Below are positions 16,374 to 24,503 of a DNA stretch of 64,000 nt, in pieces. A program made the position numbers and the translations under genes. The notes under the pieces were generated by a model that saw only the letters and a list, made by a program, of their open reading frames with translations, was not told the DNA's origin and ran no database searches. The stretch is from NCBI GenBank assembly GCA_009773615.1, contig WSYA01000004.1, forward strand, positions 1-64,000, in the 5' to 3' direction. This stretch comes from Gallionellaceae bacterium. GTDB taxonomy: Bacteria > Pseudomonadota > Gammaproteobacteria > Burkholderiales > Gallionellaceae. Numbering within the stretch: position 1 is the first letter of the stretch; the number at the start of each line of letters is the position of its first letter.

Positions 16374-16994
16374 TTACTGTGCTGCAACGCAAACCCGGTT
16401 GCGCCCGGTACGTTTAGCATCGTAGAGAGCCTTATCCGCGAGATTAAGAATGGTGTCCATGTTGTCATCCTTGGCGTTACGGGAGGCGCACCCGATGGAT
16501 ACCGAAAAATAGAGCGGGGAATGCATCTCTAAATCGACCGCCCTGTTCTCAATGGCACCCCTCAAACGCTCTGCCACGTGGAGCGCTGTTGCAGGGGGCG
16601 TTTCCGGCAACAATATCGCAAATTCATCGCCACCCAGTCGGCCAACAATGTCAACCGCGCGCAGGACAATTTTGCATGTTTCGCACAAAGCCTGAAGGAC
16701 AACATCCCCGGCTTGATGACCATAAACGTCGTTGACCTCCTTGAACTTGTCGACATCTATCATCAATATCGAAAGCGGCTTGTCATAACGCGACGAACGA
16801 ACCATTTCTGCCTCTCCCATTTCGACAAAATAGCGGCGGTTCGCAATACCGATAAGCGGGTCGAAATGCGCCAAATATTCCAACTCTCGGTAATGTCCGC
16901 TTATTGCCTTAAATAAATTGTGCATTTTTTCATCGGGCACGACAAAGTCTATACCCATGTACTGCTGCAACTGGCGACTTAACAATGGATGCAT
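16374..16994 (-). CDS. diguanylate cyclase (GGDEF domain)
   Basis: Synthesises c-di-GMP from two GTP. The GGDEF active-site motif is intact at residues 121-125, with a canonical RxxD inhibitory site at 112-115 five residues before it, so product feedback is expected. The catalytic core also shows DPLIGIANRRYF and MIDVDKFKEVNDVYGH. The N-terminal 40 residues are short and helical, with no membrane helix or known sensor. I use the ATG at 16994 (MHPLLSRQL), as the in-frame TTG at 17054 lacks support. The start has only a weak ribosome site. PilZ and Bcs proteins in this window are candidate c-di-GMP targets. Confidence 0.92.
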   Translation of the reverse strand: MHPLLSRQLQQYMGIDFVVPDEKMHNLFKAISGHYRELEYLAHFDPLIGIANRRYFVEMGEAEMVRSSRYDKPLSILMIDVDKFKEVNDVYGHQAGDVVLQALCETCKIVLRAVDIVGRLGGDEFAILLPETPPATALHVAERLRGAIENRAVDLEMHSPLYFSVSIGCASRNAKDDNMDTILNLADKALYDAKRTGRNRVCVAAQ

Positions 16995-17093
16995 GACATT
17001 GAACCCGAATTGGATTTCTTGAGTATACTTTTGGTTACCTACAAAAACAACCAATAGCTATCTTCAAAATGTTAGCTTTCATTCATGAGCCTA

Positions 17094-17498
17094 ATGAATG
17101 AAAAAGAAGCCTTTAGCAAGCGCCTGACGCGCCTGCTCAACGATGCCGTGATCGGCATTGCCAGCCCCACTTTGGTCGCGCGTGAATTCAACCGGCGCTA
17201 TCCGGGCAAACCGGTAACCGCGCAAGCCGTGCGCAAATGGATCAACGGCGAAGCCATTCCCGCAGAAGATAAAATCCGCATCCTGGCGAAATGGCTGAAA
17301 ACCTCCCCCCATTGGTTGCACTACGGCGAAAGCGAAATATATGCAGTGGGGCTGAAGGTCGAGGAGGAAAGGGGCTTCTATGGTGATAAAACCACCGCCA
17401 TCCTGCTGGAGGACTTCCAGCGCCTGGCACCCAAACAAAAGATCATGGTGTGCGAAATCGTGCATGCCCTGGCCTTGTTGCGCACACCTGGCCGATAA
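17094..17498 (+). CDS. helix-turn-helix regulator, phage-repressor-like
   Basis: A 134-residue DNA-binding protein. The N-terminal domain shows a Cro/CI-type helix-turn-helix: SPTLVAREFNRRYPG then TAQAVRKWINGEAIPAEDKIRILAKWL. The C-terminal part (FYGDKTTAILLEDFQRLAPKQKIMVCEIVHAL) is helical and may mediate dimerisation. Similar proteins starting MNEKEAFSKRL are common in betaproteobacteria as small regulators. I prefer the ATG at 17094 over 17085, with GAG upstream. It is divergent from the diguanylate cyclase, so the roughly 100 bases between them hold both promoters; regulation of that gene is possible. Confidence 0.82.
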   Translation: MNEKEAFSKRLTRLLNDAVIGIASPTLVAREFNRRYPGKPVTAQAVRKWINGEAIPAEDKIRILAKWLKTSPHWLHYGESEIYAVGLKVEEERGFYGDKTTAILLEDFQRLAPKQKIMVCEIVHALALLRTPGR

Positions 17499-17596
17499 CT
17501 GGCGGACCGCGAGTTGCCCGCCCGCAAAAGTGCGGAAGCCATGTCAAACGCCGTGCAATACTAGAATGGTATCCACACCCTATCGAAAGGCTAACC

Positions 17597-17803
17597 ATGA
17601 ATGAAATGATGTTTGTAGTGAAAGAAGCCCCGGAAGGCGGATGGACAGCACAAGCGCTGGGCGAATCCATTTTCATTGAGGCTGATGACGTTGACGGCCT
17701 GCATCAGCAAGTGCGCGATGCGGTGCACTGTCATTTTGAAGAAGGCAAAGCACCGAAGATCGTTCGCTTGCATTTCACCCGCGAGAAAGTGCTTGCCGTA
17801 TGA
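17597..17803 (+). CDS. hicB: HicB-like antitoxin
   Basis: A 68-residue protein matching the short HicB-type fold: FVVKEAPEGGWTAQALGESIFIEADDVDGLHQQVRDAVHCHF, a degraded RNase H-like beta sheet followed by a helix, then a charged tail ending LHFTREKVLAV. It lacks an obvious DNA-binding C-terminal domain. It should bind and silence the HicA mRNA interferase encoded next. GAAAGG precedes the ATG. The stop overlaps the hicA start as ATGA, so the two are coupled, with the antitoxin first. Confidence 0.85.
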   Translation: MNEMMFVVKEAPEGGWTAQALGESIFIEADDVDGLHQQVRDAVHCHFEEGKAPKIVRLHFTREKVLAV

Positions 17804-18044
17804 AACTGCCGCGCAACCTGACTGGCGCGCAATTCATCAAAGTCTTGGAGAAACTCGGCTATCAAGCTACCCGCCAAGCTGGCAGCCATGTACGCTTAAC
17901 CTGCCCGCTCCCTAAAAAACATCACCTCACTGTTCTCTACACGACCCGTTGCAAATCGGCACTCTGGCCTCCATTTTTGCCGACGTTGCGACACATCATG
18001 GCATGACGAGAGATGCGGTATCCATCCGTCTATTCGAAAAATAG
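17800..18044 (+). pseudogene. hicA: hicA toxin gene broken by a frameshift
   Basis: HicA toxins are small double-stranded-RNA-binding-fold mRNA interferases. The first 45 codons read as a good HicA: MKLPRNLTGAQFIKVLEKLGY, then QAGSHVRLTC with the catalytic histidine, then KKHHLTV. At about 17935 the frame is lost: as read, translation ends at 18006 with unrelated sequence. Shifting one base restores the expected ending (LHDPLQIGTLASIFADVATHHGM, then RDAVSIRLFEK) to a stop at 18042-18044. One base appears deleted after GTT. This is a recent inactivating mutation or a sequencing error. Confidence 0.85.
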
Positions 18045-18053
18045 CCAACAGCC

Positions 18054-18428
18054 ATGAGCAAACACACCACTCCCGATCATGCACGCCTCGACCGCGTCGT
18101 CGCGGAAGCCCGCCAGCAACGCGATGTGCGCGAGGCAGGCTACCGCGAACGGGCGCTTAAATTATTTCCGTGGATATGCGGGCGCTGTGGCCGCGAGTTT
18201 GCCGGAGTGCGTTTGCGCGAGTTGACGGTGCATCACAAAGACCACAATCACGACAACAATCCCGCCGATGGCAGCAATTGGGAGTTGCTCTGCCTGTACT
18301 GCCACGACAATGAGCATTCGCGTGTACTGGATGAGGACGTGCGTAACCGGAAAGCAGGAGACCCAGCAGTGGCGACGCATAATCCTTTCGCCGACCTGCA
18401 AGCACTGCTGAAGAAAAAAACAGATTAA
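18054..18428 (+). CDS. yajD: YajD-family HNH nuclease
   Basis: Cytosolic 124-residue protein with a zinc-stapled HNH motif: two CxxC-type pairs (CGRCG near residue 43 and CLYCH near residue 83) frame VHHKDHNHDNNPADGSNWELLC, where the histidine pair and Asn form the metal and catalytic site. The length and helical, basic N-terminus fit E. coli YajD, whose biological role is not known. It follows the hicA remnant by nine bases and converges with the next gene. Confidence 0.9.
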   Translation: MSKHTTPDHARLDRVVAEARQQRDVREAGYRERALKLFPWICGRCGREFAGVRLRELTVHHKDHNHDNNPADGSNWELLCLYCHDNEHSRVLDEDVRNRKAGDPAVATHNPFADLQALLKKKTD

Positions 18429-18455
18429 CGCATTGCTGCGCCATTCAACTCGGCC

Positions 18456-19169
18456 TTACCGGGTATTACAAGCGATCTTCCACAACACCTTGTCCGCCCC
18501 TGTCGCGACGGGTTCCCATTTTTGAGTCTTGGTATCCGCAAAAACCTGATCTCCGCCGCCCATACTCTTGGGGTAATACGAAATAGAAAGCGTTCTAAAT
18601 TGATTTTCCTTGCAGTCATATTCTGCATTGAGCTTTATCGACAGGTATTTATGTCCCCCGCCTTGTTCTTTAGCGGATTTCAAATCGAACAACTCCCACA
18701 TCTTCGCTGTATCGCCGATCTTGCGGATGGAGAAAGGATTGGCATACCCCGACATGACTTCATTGTCGCCGACCTTGACCCAACCACCAGATAAGTCGCA
18801 CACGGTCTTCCATGCTATCTCGTCGGCACTCTTCGCCGCGACCCGCTTCCATGCAGTCTTGCTTGCATCGGTATAAACCACCTCACCCTTGCCCATATTC
18901 CCGGCATGAAGCGAATACGACAACATCCTCAGCTGCGCGTCGTCGCAGTCATATTCATTTTCCGATATCACCGAAAAGAACTGCCTGTCTTCGTATTTAT
19001 GCGGTTTTTTATAGTCAGAAAGTAGCCACATCTTGATGTTGTTACCAGCCGGATCCACAGTGGCGGGATTGGCATAAGTGGCCTGAATTGCACTGCTGTG
19101 AACTTTAACCCAGTCAGCCATCGCGCTATTGTTTAGCGCAAATAGCATCATCAATAAAAGTGTACGCAT
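18456..19169 (-). CDS. two-domain Adhesin_E-like secreted protein
   Basis: Exported protein of 237 residues with a Sec signal peptide (MRTLLLMMLFALNNSAMA). Two tandem Adhesin_E-type domains follow, about 20-125 and 129-237. Each has W-V-KV, a YANP strand, KMW-L-DxK, a Y-DC cysteine, a (G/S)MG-G turn, an acidic V(Y/F)xD strand, a W-x-V strand and a final W-K-xxC cysteine. Each domain can form its own disulfide. The domains differ enough to be an old duplication. Single-domain relatives lie at 1397-1864 and 3442-3834. Function unknown. Confidence 0.82.
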   Translation of the reverse strand: MRTLLLMMLFALNNSAMADWVKVHSSAIQATYANPATVDPAGNNIKMWLLSDYKKPHKYEDRQFFSVISENEYDCDDAQLRMLSYSLHAGNMGKGEVVYTDASKTAWKRVAAKSADEIAWKTVCDLSGGWVKVGDNEVMSGYANPFSIRKIGDTAKMWELFDLKSAKEQGGGHKYLSIKLNAEYDCKENQFRTLSISYYPKSMGGGDQVFADTKTQKWEPVATGADKVLWKIACNTR

Positions 19170-19222
19170 CGCCTGCCCCCTTAGGTGGTTGCCACAAACA
19201 TGCTTCGCCTGACTTCCGAATC

Positions 19223-19927
19223 CTACGCCGCCAACCCCACATATACATTCTGCACGTCGTCATCCTCGTCGATCGCTTCGAGAAAGGCTTGCACCTCTTC
19301 GAGATCGGCATCGTTGGCGATGGTAACGGGGTTCTTCGGGCGATAGCCCAGTTGGGCTGAGACGACGGTGAAGCCTTGCGCGGGCAGGGCTTTGCACACG
19401 GCATCGAGATCGGTGACGTCGGTGATGAACAGGGTTGCGCCTTCCTCGGAGGGTTCGAGGTCTTGCGCGCCAGCTTCGATGGCGGCAACCTCCGGGTCTG
19501 CATCTTTGGAATTCGGTGTCGCCTCGATCATGCCGACATAGCTGAAGTCCCACGAGACGGAACCTTCCGCGCCGAGCTGGCCTTTGCGAAACAGCACGTT
19601 CATGCTGGACTTGGTGCGATTAACGTTGTCGGACAGGCATTCGACGATGATGGGTACGCGGTGCGGGGCAAAGCCTTCGTAGACGAGGCGTTCCAGACTG
19701 GCGCCACCATCGAGCAGGCCCGCTCCTTTTTTGATGGCGCGATCCAATGTTTCGCGCGGCATAGAAGCTTTTTTGGCTTGTTCGACCACAAGGCGCAAAC
19801 GCGAATTGGAATCAGGATCGGCACCGCCTTTTGCGGCCACCATGATCTCTTTGGCAAGCTTGCCGAAAATCTTACCCTTTGCGTTCGCTGCGATTTCTTT
19901 GTGTCTGGCTTTCCACTGTGCGCCCAT
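19223..19927 (-). CDS. YebC/TACO1-family protein (YeeN-like branch)
   Basis: Cytosolic 234-residue protein of the YebC/PmpR/TACO1 family. The N-terminus [28 protein letters not shown] resembles the family motif, with the YeeN-like variant. Further family stretches are [20 protein letters not shown] and [22 protein letters not shown]. The C-terminal domain ends with [16 protein letters not shown], typical of the group. YebC proteins were annotated as transcription regulators; recent work points to relief of ribosome stalling at proline runs. Which role applies here cannot be told. Confidence 0.92.
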   Translation of the reverse strand: MGAQWKARHKEIAANAKGKIFGKLAKEIMVAAKGGADPDSNSRLRLVVEQAKKASMPRETLDRAIKKGAGLLDGGASLERLVYEGFAPHRVPIIVECLSDNVNRTKSSMNVLFRKGQLGAEGSVSWDFSYVGMIEATPNSKDADPEVAAIEAGAQDLEPSEEGATLFITDVTDLDAVCKALPAQGFTVVSAQLGYRPKNPVTIANDADLEEVQAFLEAIDEDDDVQNVYVGLAA

Positions 19928-20109
19928 GTCTGTTCTCTTGTATGTTGGTTATCACATTATCAAATTGGGCATATTCCCGAGGGCGCATCTTGCCTTAACT
20001 GCGCGGATGCATCAATCTAGAATGGCAGCTTGCCGGGGAAGGACGTAATATTCGCGAGTTGCCCTACAGAGCGATATTCTGAATTTAAATACTGCATCTT
20101 GATGATCAA

Positions 20110-21060
20110 ATGAAGCAAAACACCTACGCAAAAACGCTGACTTGGCTGAAGACAAACCCTGCGCTGGACGAGCTTTGCGCCCGCTATCCCGAAGAATGGG
20201 CTGAGGTGCAGCAAGAGATTGCAGCCATCGTCGGGCGCGGTGTTGCCGCTGAACTGAAGGCTTATCTGGAGCGAGTTTCCGCCCCGCCAGCAAAACCCGG
20301 TTTCAGCAAACAGCAACCCGACAAGAATGCCGCTCTGGCGCAATTTGTGCGCAGCCGCATGGCGCACGAGTCGGTCAAAAAGTTATGCTTATCCACGCTG
20401 GCCGCCGATGTCGGCGCAAGCAAAGGCAAGCTGCGCTTCAATCTGTTCAACGGCTTCATTGCACAGAAGCTGCTGTTTGCACGGGGGCTGGAGCGCAAGC
20501 CGGTTTCGCTGTTCTGGTTCCGCTTGTTCTGGCCGCTGGTGTGGCAGAAAAAACGCCTGATGTCGCTGGTGCAACCCCGTGGCATTTATTGTTTTTACTC
20601 GCGTGCGCTGATCGAAGCGTTAGCCGGAATGATAGGCAGCAGAAACTGCCTAGAAATCGGCGCGGGTGATGGAACCCTGACGCGCTTCCTGAAAGAGGCG
20701 GGCGTGCAGCTCACGGCAACGGACAATCACGGCTGGAGTCAGGCCGTGAAGTACCCGGACTGGGTGATCAAGCTGGATGCGCGCGAGGCGCTGGCGACCT
20801 ACAAACCCGAGGTGGTGATCTGTTCGTGGCCACCGGCGCAAAACGATTTTGAACGCGTGGTATTTAATACGCCGAGCGTGCAGTTGTATATCGTCATCGG
20901 CAGCCAACACCAGTTTGCATTCGGCAATTGGACTGACTACAAACTGCAATCCGCATTTGATCTTGAAGAAGATAAACAGCTCGGTGCCCTAGTTCTGCCG
21001 CCGGAATTAGGCGCTGCTGTTTATGTATTCCGACGAAAAACTGCCCCGCCAACATACTAA
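20110..21060 (+). CDS. SAM-dependent methyltransferase-like protein with N-terminal helical domain
   Basis: A 316-residue cytosolic protein. Residues 1-120 are helical and basic without a recognised domain. The C-terminal half has a Rossmann methyltransferase core: motif I CLEIGAGDGTLTRFL, then LTATDNHGW and the motif-IV-like strand VVICSWPPAQNDF. SWPP in the place of (D/N)PP(Y/F) suggests an altered or degenerate active site. The substrate is unknown. It is alone on the plus strand, followed by hairpins and a convergent gene. Confidence 0.8.
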   Translation: MKQNTYAKTLTWLKTNPALDELCARYPEEWAEVQQEIAAIVGRGVAAELKAYLERVSAPPAKPGFSKQQPDKNAALAQFVRSRMAHESVKKLCLSTLAADVGASKGKLRFNLFNGFIAQKLLFARGLERKPVSLFWFRLFWPLVWQKKRLMSLVQPRGIYCFYSRALIEALAGMIGSRNCLEIGAGDGTLTRFLKEAGVQLTATDNHGWSQAVKYPDWVIKLDAREALATYKPEVVICSWPPAQNDFERVVFNTPSVQLYIVIGSQHQFAFGNWTDYKLQSAFDLEEDKQLGALVLPPELGAAVYVFRRKTAPPTY

Positions 21061-21156
21061 ATCAGGACATCAGGAAGATCACTTAAACACACTGCGGTTG
21101 CCTTGAAGTGCATGCTGTAACGATGCACTTTTGGCAAACTTTATTTGCCCATAAAA

Positions 21157-21233
21157 ACACCTCCGTTCCGTTAGGTGGAGGTGTCAATTATTTCGGGGGA
21201 AGAATAACCCCCGTTGAGTTTTCAACGAGGGTT
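21157..21233. terminator. double hairpin between convergent genes
   Basis: Two consecutive hairpins lie between the methyltransferase and the LysM-FecR gene. The first pairs ACACCTCC (21157-21164) with GGAGGTGT (21177-21184). The second pairs AACCCCCGTTGA (21206-21217) with TCAACGAGGGTT (21222-21233) with one mismatch and is followed by a short T run. They probably end transcription from both sides. Confidence 0.6.
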
Positions 21234-21254
21234 TTAGGCAATGCTAACGACGTG

Positions 21255-22571
21255 TTACTCGACACTAAAGGCGACAGGCTCGCACCATTTTCCCATCCGT
21301 TTGTCGCTAGTGACTAAACGCATCCGCAACCAGTAATTGCCTGCCGCAACGGCCTTAAAAGCCCAATATGGCTCTTTACGCAACACACTTTGCTGGGGCG
21401 AGGCGAAATCAGCACTGGCGGCCACTTGCAGTTCATATTGATAACCCGACACATTGCGCCAACCTGTCAACATTTGCGCGCCACTGGCGATAGGTTTAGA
21501 CGGGACGATAATCGGAAAATCCGCAGGAGGGGGCGGCGGCACGACTACAGCAGGGGTTTTAACCACGATAGCCTGCTTGGATTCCAAGCCTTGCAGACCA
21601 TGCGCATCTACGGCACGCAAGCGCAGCCAATAAGTGCCATCTGGCAAAGTCGCAAGCTGCACTTGATTGCCTTGCGCGCTGATAGGTGCAAGCAATTGGT
21701 TAAAATTTTCATCTTGCGCAACTTCACCGCGATAGCCTGTCACACCCGTCGCCATCGGCATGTCAAACGCAATCGCAGCAGGCGCAAAGTGCTCAGGCAA
21801 CACAGGGAAATTGGGCGCGGCGAGCAATGGAATTACCACCGGCGCATGAATACCATCGGACACGGAGCCTTGTCCTGCCGCGAGCGCAATCGGTTTGGCT
21901 TTTGCTTCGTCGCCAAAACTCACTAAACCATTTTCGACTTCTGCCAAGGTATTGCCGCCTTCTTGTCCCATACGGAAATGCGTACCACGCACACCGATGG
22001 TCGCCGCCTTAGCTTGTATGCGCAGCGGGGCTTGGCCGTCAGGGTATTTCTGTTTAATAGCATCTATGCGTCCCGTGATTAAACGAAACACCACATTAAA
22101 AAAATCACCTTGCTTTTTTTTCTCCATTTGCTTGGTGTGCAACTGAGTTTTTTCCAACATGCTCAAACTGGAGTGATCAGGCAAACTAATCCGCGCACTG
22201 GCCCCACTCGCTGTTTCCAACTTGTCTCCTTCCGCGACAAATTCGCCCACATGCGCAGCCTTTCCATTGAGCTTAACGTCGCCCGTTACCGCCTCGATAC
22301 GCGCTTGTGCAGGGTAATTTTTTAACCAAGCCAGCGGAATATGCAAGACCTGATTGGGCTGCACCAGATTTGCATTCGGCAATTGGTTGTAATGTGCCAC
22401 TTCATTCCAGCGTGCGGGGCTATCCAACAACTCATTTGCCAACTTGGTTAAGCTATCGCCCGCCTTAATTTGATAACTAAAATCCGCTACGGCGGTGACA
22501 TCCACCGCCCACACCGCTTGACTTGCCACACACCACATCACCGCTACACTTAGCTTTTTCAAACTCATCAT
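21255..22571 (-). CDS. LysM and FecR domain periplasmic protein
   Basis: Exported protein of 438 residues with a Sec signal peptide (about 1-22, ending QAVWA). A LysM domain covers about 33-80 (YQIKAGDSLTKLANELLDSP...VLHIPL). A FecR domain follows at about 90-225 (ARIEAVTGDVKLNG...TIGVRGTHFRM), then a proline run near residue 340 and two fibronectin-like strand repeats at the C-terminus. LysM binds peptidoglycan. LysM-FecR proteins of betaproteobacteria often sit near CHASE2 sensor proteins; none is seen here. It may be a cell-wall-bound sensor or scaffold. Confidence 0.85.
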   Translation of the reverse strand: MMSLKKLSVAVMWCVASQAVWAVDVTAVADFSYQIKAGDSLTKLANELLDSPARWNEVAHYNQLPNANLVQPNQVLHIPLAWLKNYPAQARIEAVTGDVKLNGKAAHVGEFVAEGDKLETASGASARISLPDHSSLSMLEKTQLHTKQMEKKKQGDFFNVVFRLITGRIDAIKQKYPDGQAPLRIQAKAATIGVRGTHFRMGQEGGNTLAEVENGLVSFGDEAKAKPIALAAGQGSVSDGIHAPVVIPLLAAPNFPVLPEHFAPAAIAFDMPMATGVTGYRGEVAQDENFNQLLAPISAQGNQVQLATLPDGTYWLRLRAVDAHGLQGLESKQAIVVKTPAVVVPPPPPADFPIIVPSKPIASGAQMLTGWRNVSGYQYELQVAASADFASPQQSVLRKEPYWAFKAVAAGNYWLRMRLVTSDKRMGKWCEPVAFSVE

Positions 22572-22632
22572 TTCTATGCTCCTGCTGTTGTTATTTCACA
22601 AAACACACTTGCTACTTGGCGTGAACGCGGGG

Positions 22633-24477
22633 TCAGGTCTCAATGCTGTTCTCGATATCTTCCACCACCTGTAAGAACGCATCGCCATACTTCGCCAGCT
22701 TGGATTGTCCCACGCCGCTGATCTGCCCCATTTCATTTAGCGTTTGCGGCTTGCGGTTGAGAATTTCCAGCAGCGTGCTGTCGTGGAAAATCACGTAAGG
22801 CGGCACGCCTTGTTCGCGCGCGAGCTCCATACGCTTGGCTTTGAGTGCTTGCCACAGCGGGTCTTCGTTGACTCCGGCGAAGGCTTCGCGCAAGCGTGAG
22901 CCACGTTCGGCTTTGCTGCTTGTGCGCTTGGCCGGTTCGGCATCGCGGCGCAACCACACCTCCTGCTGCCCTTTTAACACCGGGCGCGCGGCTTCGGTGA
23001 GCTTCAATCCGCCGTAGGCTTCCATGTCCACGTTGATGAATCCGGCAGCCGTGAGTTGACGATAGACGCTGCTCCATTGCGTTTGTGCCAGCTCTTTGCC
23101 GATGCCGAAGGTGCTGAGTTGCTGGTGGTCGAACTGTTCGATCTTGGGCGTAGTTTTGCCCAGCAGCACGTCGATGAGATGCGCGACACCGAAGCGTTGT
23201 CCGGTGCGGTAGACGCAGGACAACGCCATCTGCGCGGCTTGCGTGGCGTCCCATGTGTCCACGGGCGACAGGCAGTTGTCACACTGACCGCAATCACCGG
23301 GATGCTCTTCGCCGAAGTAGCGCAGCACGGTCTGGTGGCGGCACTCTGTAGATTCGCAAAATCCCAACAGCGCATCGAGTTTTTGCAGTTCGACGCGCTT
23401 GCGTTCCTCCGGCGCATCGCCGGACAGCAGCATCTGGCGCATGGACACCACATCGCCCAGCCCATAAGCCATCCACGCATTCGCGGGCAGGCCGTCGCGC
23501 CCGGCGCGCCCGGTTTCCTGATAGTAGCCTTCCATGCTTTTGGGCAGATCGAGATGCGCAACGAAGCGCACGTTGGGCTTGTCGATGCCCATGCCGAAGG
23601 CGACGGTGGCGACCATGATCACGCCTTCTTCGCGCAAGAATCTGCGCTGGTTTTGATTGCGCACAGCGGCATCCAAACCCGCGTGGTACGGCAACGCATC
23701 CCAGCCCTGTTCCTTGAGCCATGCAGCCGTCTCTTCCACCTTCTTGCGCGACAGGCAGTACACGATGCCCGCGTCGTCGGCATGCTCGGTTTCGAGGAAA
23801 CTTTGCAACTGTTTACGCGCGTTGTCTTTGAGCGTGATGCGGTAGCGGATGTTGGGCCGGTCGAAGCTGGAGACGAATTGCTCCGCATGCTCCAGCGTCA
23901 GCCGCTCGATGATCTCGCGCCGCGTCGGCGCATCTGCGGTAGCGGTCAGCGCGATGCGCGGCACATTGGGAAAACGCTCGTGCAGCACCGTCAGCGCGCG
24001 GTATTCGGGACGGAAATCGTGCCCCCATTGCGAAACGCAATGCGCTTCGTCGATGGCAAACAGCGCGATGCGGTTGTCCTGCTCCAAGCGCTCTAGCAGA
24101 TTCAGAAAACTTTCCGTCATCAGCCGCTCCGGCGCGACATACAACAGCTTCAATTCACCGCGCAGCAACTGTTGCGACACCTCGCGCGCCGCAGCAGCAT
24201 CCAGGCTGGAATTGAGGAACGCGGCCGATACGCCGAGCTGCTTGAGCGCATCCACTTGATCTTGCATCAGCGCAATCAGTGGCGACACCACGATACCCAC
24301 TCCTCCGCGCAGCAATGCCGGAATCTGGTAGCACAACGACTTACCGCCGCCGGTAGGCATCAGCACCAGCGCATCGCCGCCATTGGCTACATGTTCGACG
24401 ATGGCCTGTTGCGCGCCGCGAAATGAGGCGTAGCCGAAAGTGTCGCGCAGGATTTGTTGGGGAGAATGATTGCTCAT
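22633..24477 (-). CDS. recQ: ATP-dependent DNA helicase RecQ
   Basis: 3'-5' helicase acting in recombination and fork repair. It has 614 residues, as in E. coli. Walker A is TGGGKS at 42-47 and the DEAH box is at 143-146 with the aromatic-rich loop SQWGHDFR. The second helicase domain has [18 protein letters not shown] and [10 protein letters not shown]. The zinc-binding RQC cysteines show as CESTECRHQ and CGQCDNC, then a winged helix and a C-terminal HRDC domain (about 535-605). It starts 26 bases behind the NACHT gene on the same strand, so cotranscription with that accessory pair is likely. Confidence 0.97.
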   Translation of the reverse strand: MSNHSPQQILRDTFGYASFRGAQQAIVEHVANGGDALVLMPTGGGKSLCYQIPALLRGGVGIVVSPLIALMQDQVDALKQLGVSAAFLNSSLDAAAAREVSQQLLRGELKLLYVAPERLMTESFLNLLERLEQDNRIALFAIDEAHCVSQWGHDFRPEYRALTVLHERFPNVPRIALTATADAPTRREIIERLTLEHAEQFVSSFDRPNIRYRITLKDNARKQLQSFLETEHADDAGIVYCLSRKKVEETAAWLKEQGWDALPYHAGLDAAVRNQNQRRFLREEGVIMVATVAFGMGIDKPNVRFVAHLDLPKSMEGYYQETGRAGRDGLPANAWMAYGLGDVVSMRQMLLSGDAPEERKRVELQKLDALLGFCESTECRHQTVLRYFGEEHPGDCGQCDNCLSPVDTWDATQAAQMALSCVYRTGQRFGVAHLIDVLLGKTTPKIEQFDHQQLSTFGIGKELAQTQWSSVYRQLTAAGFINVDMEAYGGLKLTEAARPVLKGQQEVWLRRDAEPAKRTSSKAERGSRLREAFAGVNEDPLWQALKAKRMELAREQGVPPYVIFHDSTLLEILNRKPQTLNEMGQISGVGQSKLAKYGDAFLQVVEDIENSIET

Positions 24478-24503
24478 TGCTTATCAGCTTCAAGGATGAA
24501 GTG

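Noticed and set aside
21108-21317. A 69-codon plus-strand frame after the methyltransferase
   Set aside because: It consists of the two terminator hairpins and the 3' end of the convergent gene.
23056-24096. A 346-codon open frame antisense to recQ
   Set aside because: recQ motifs are complete on the minus strand. The antisense product is a low-information shadow.
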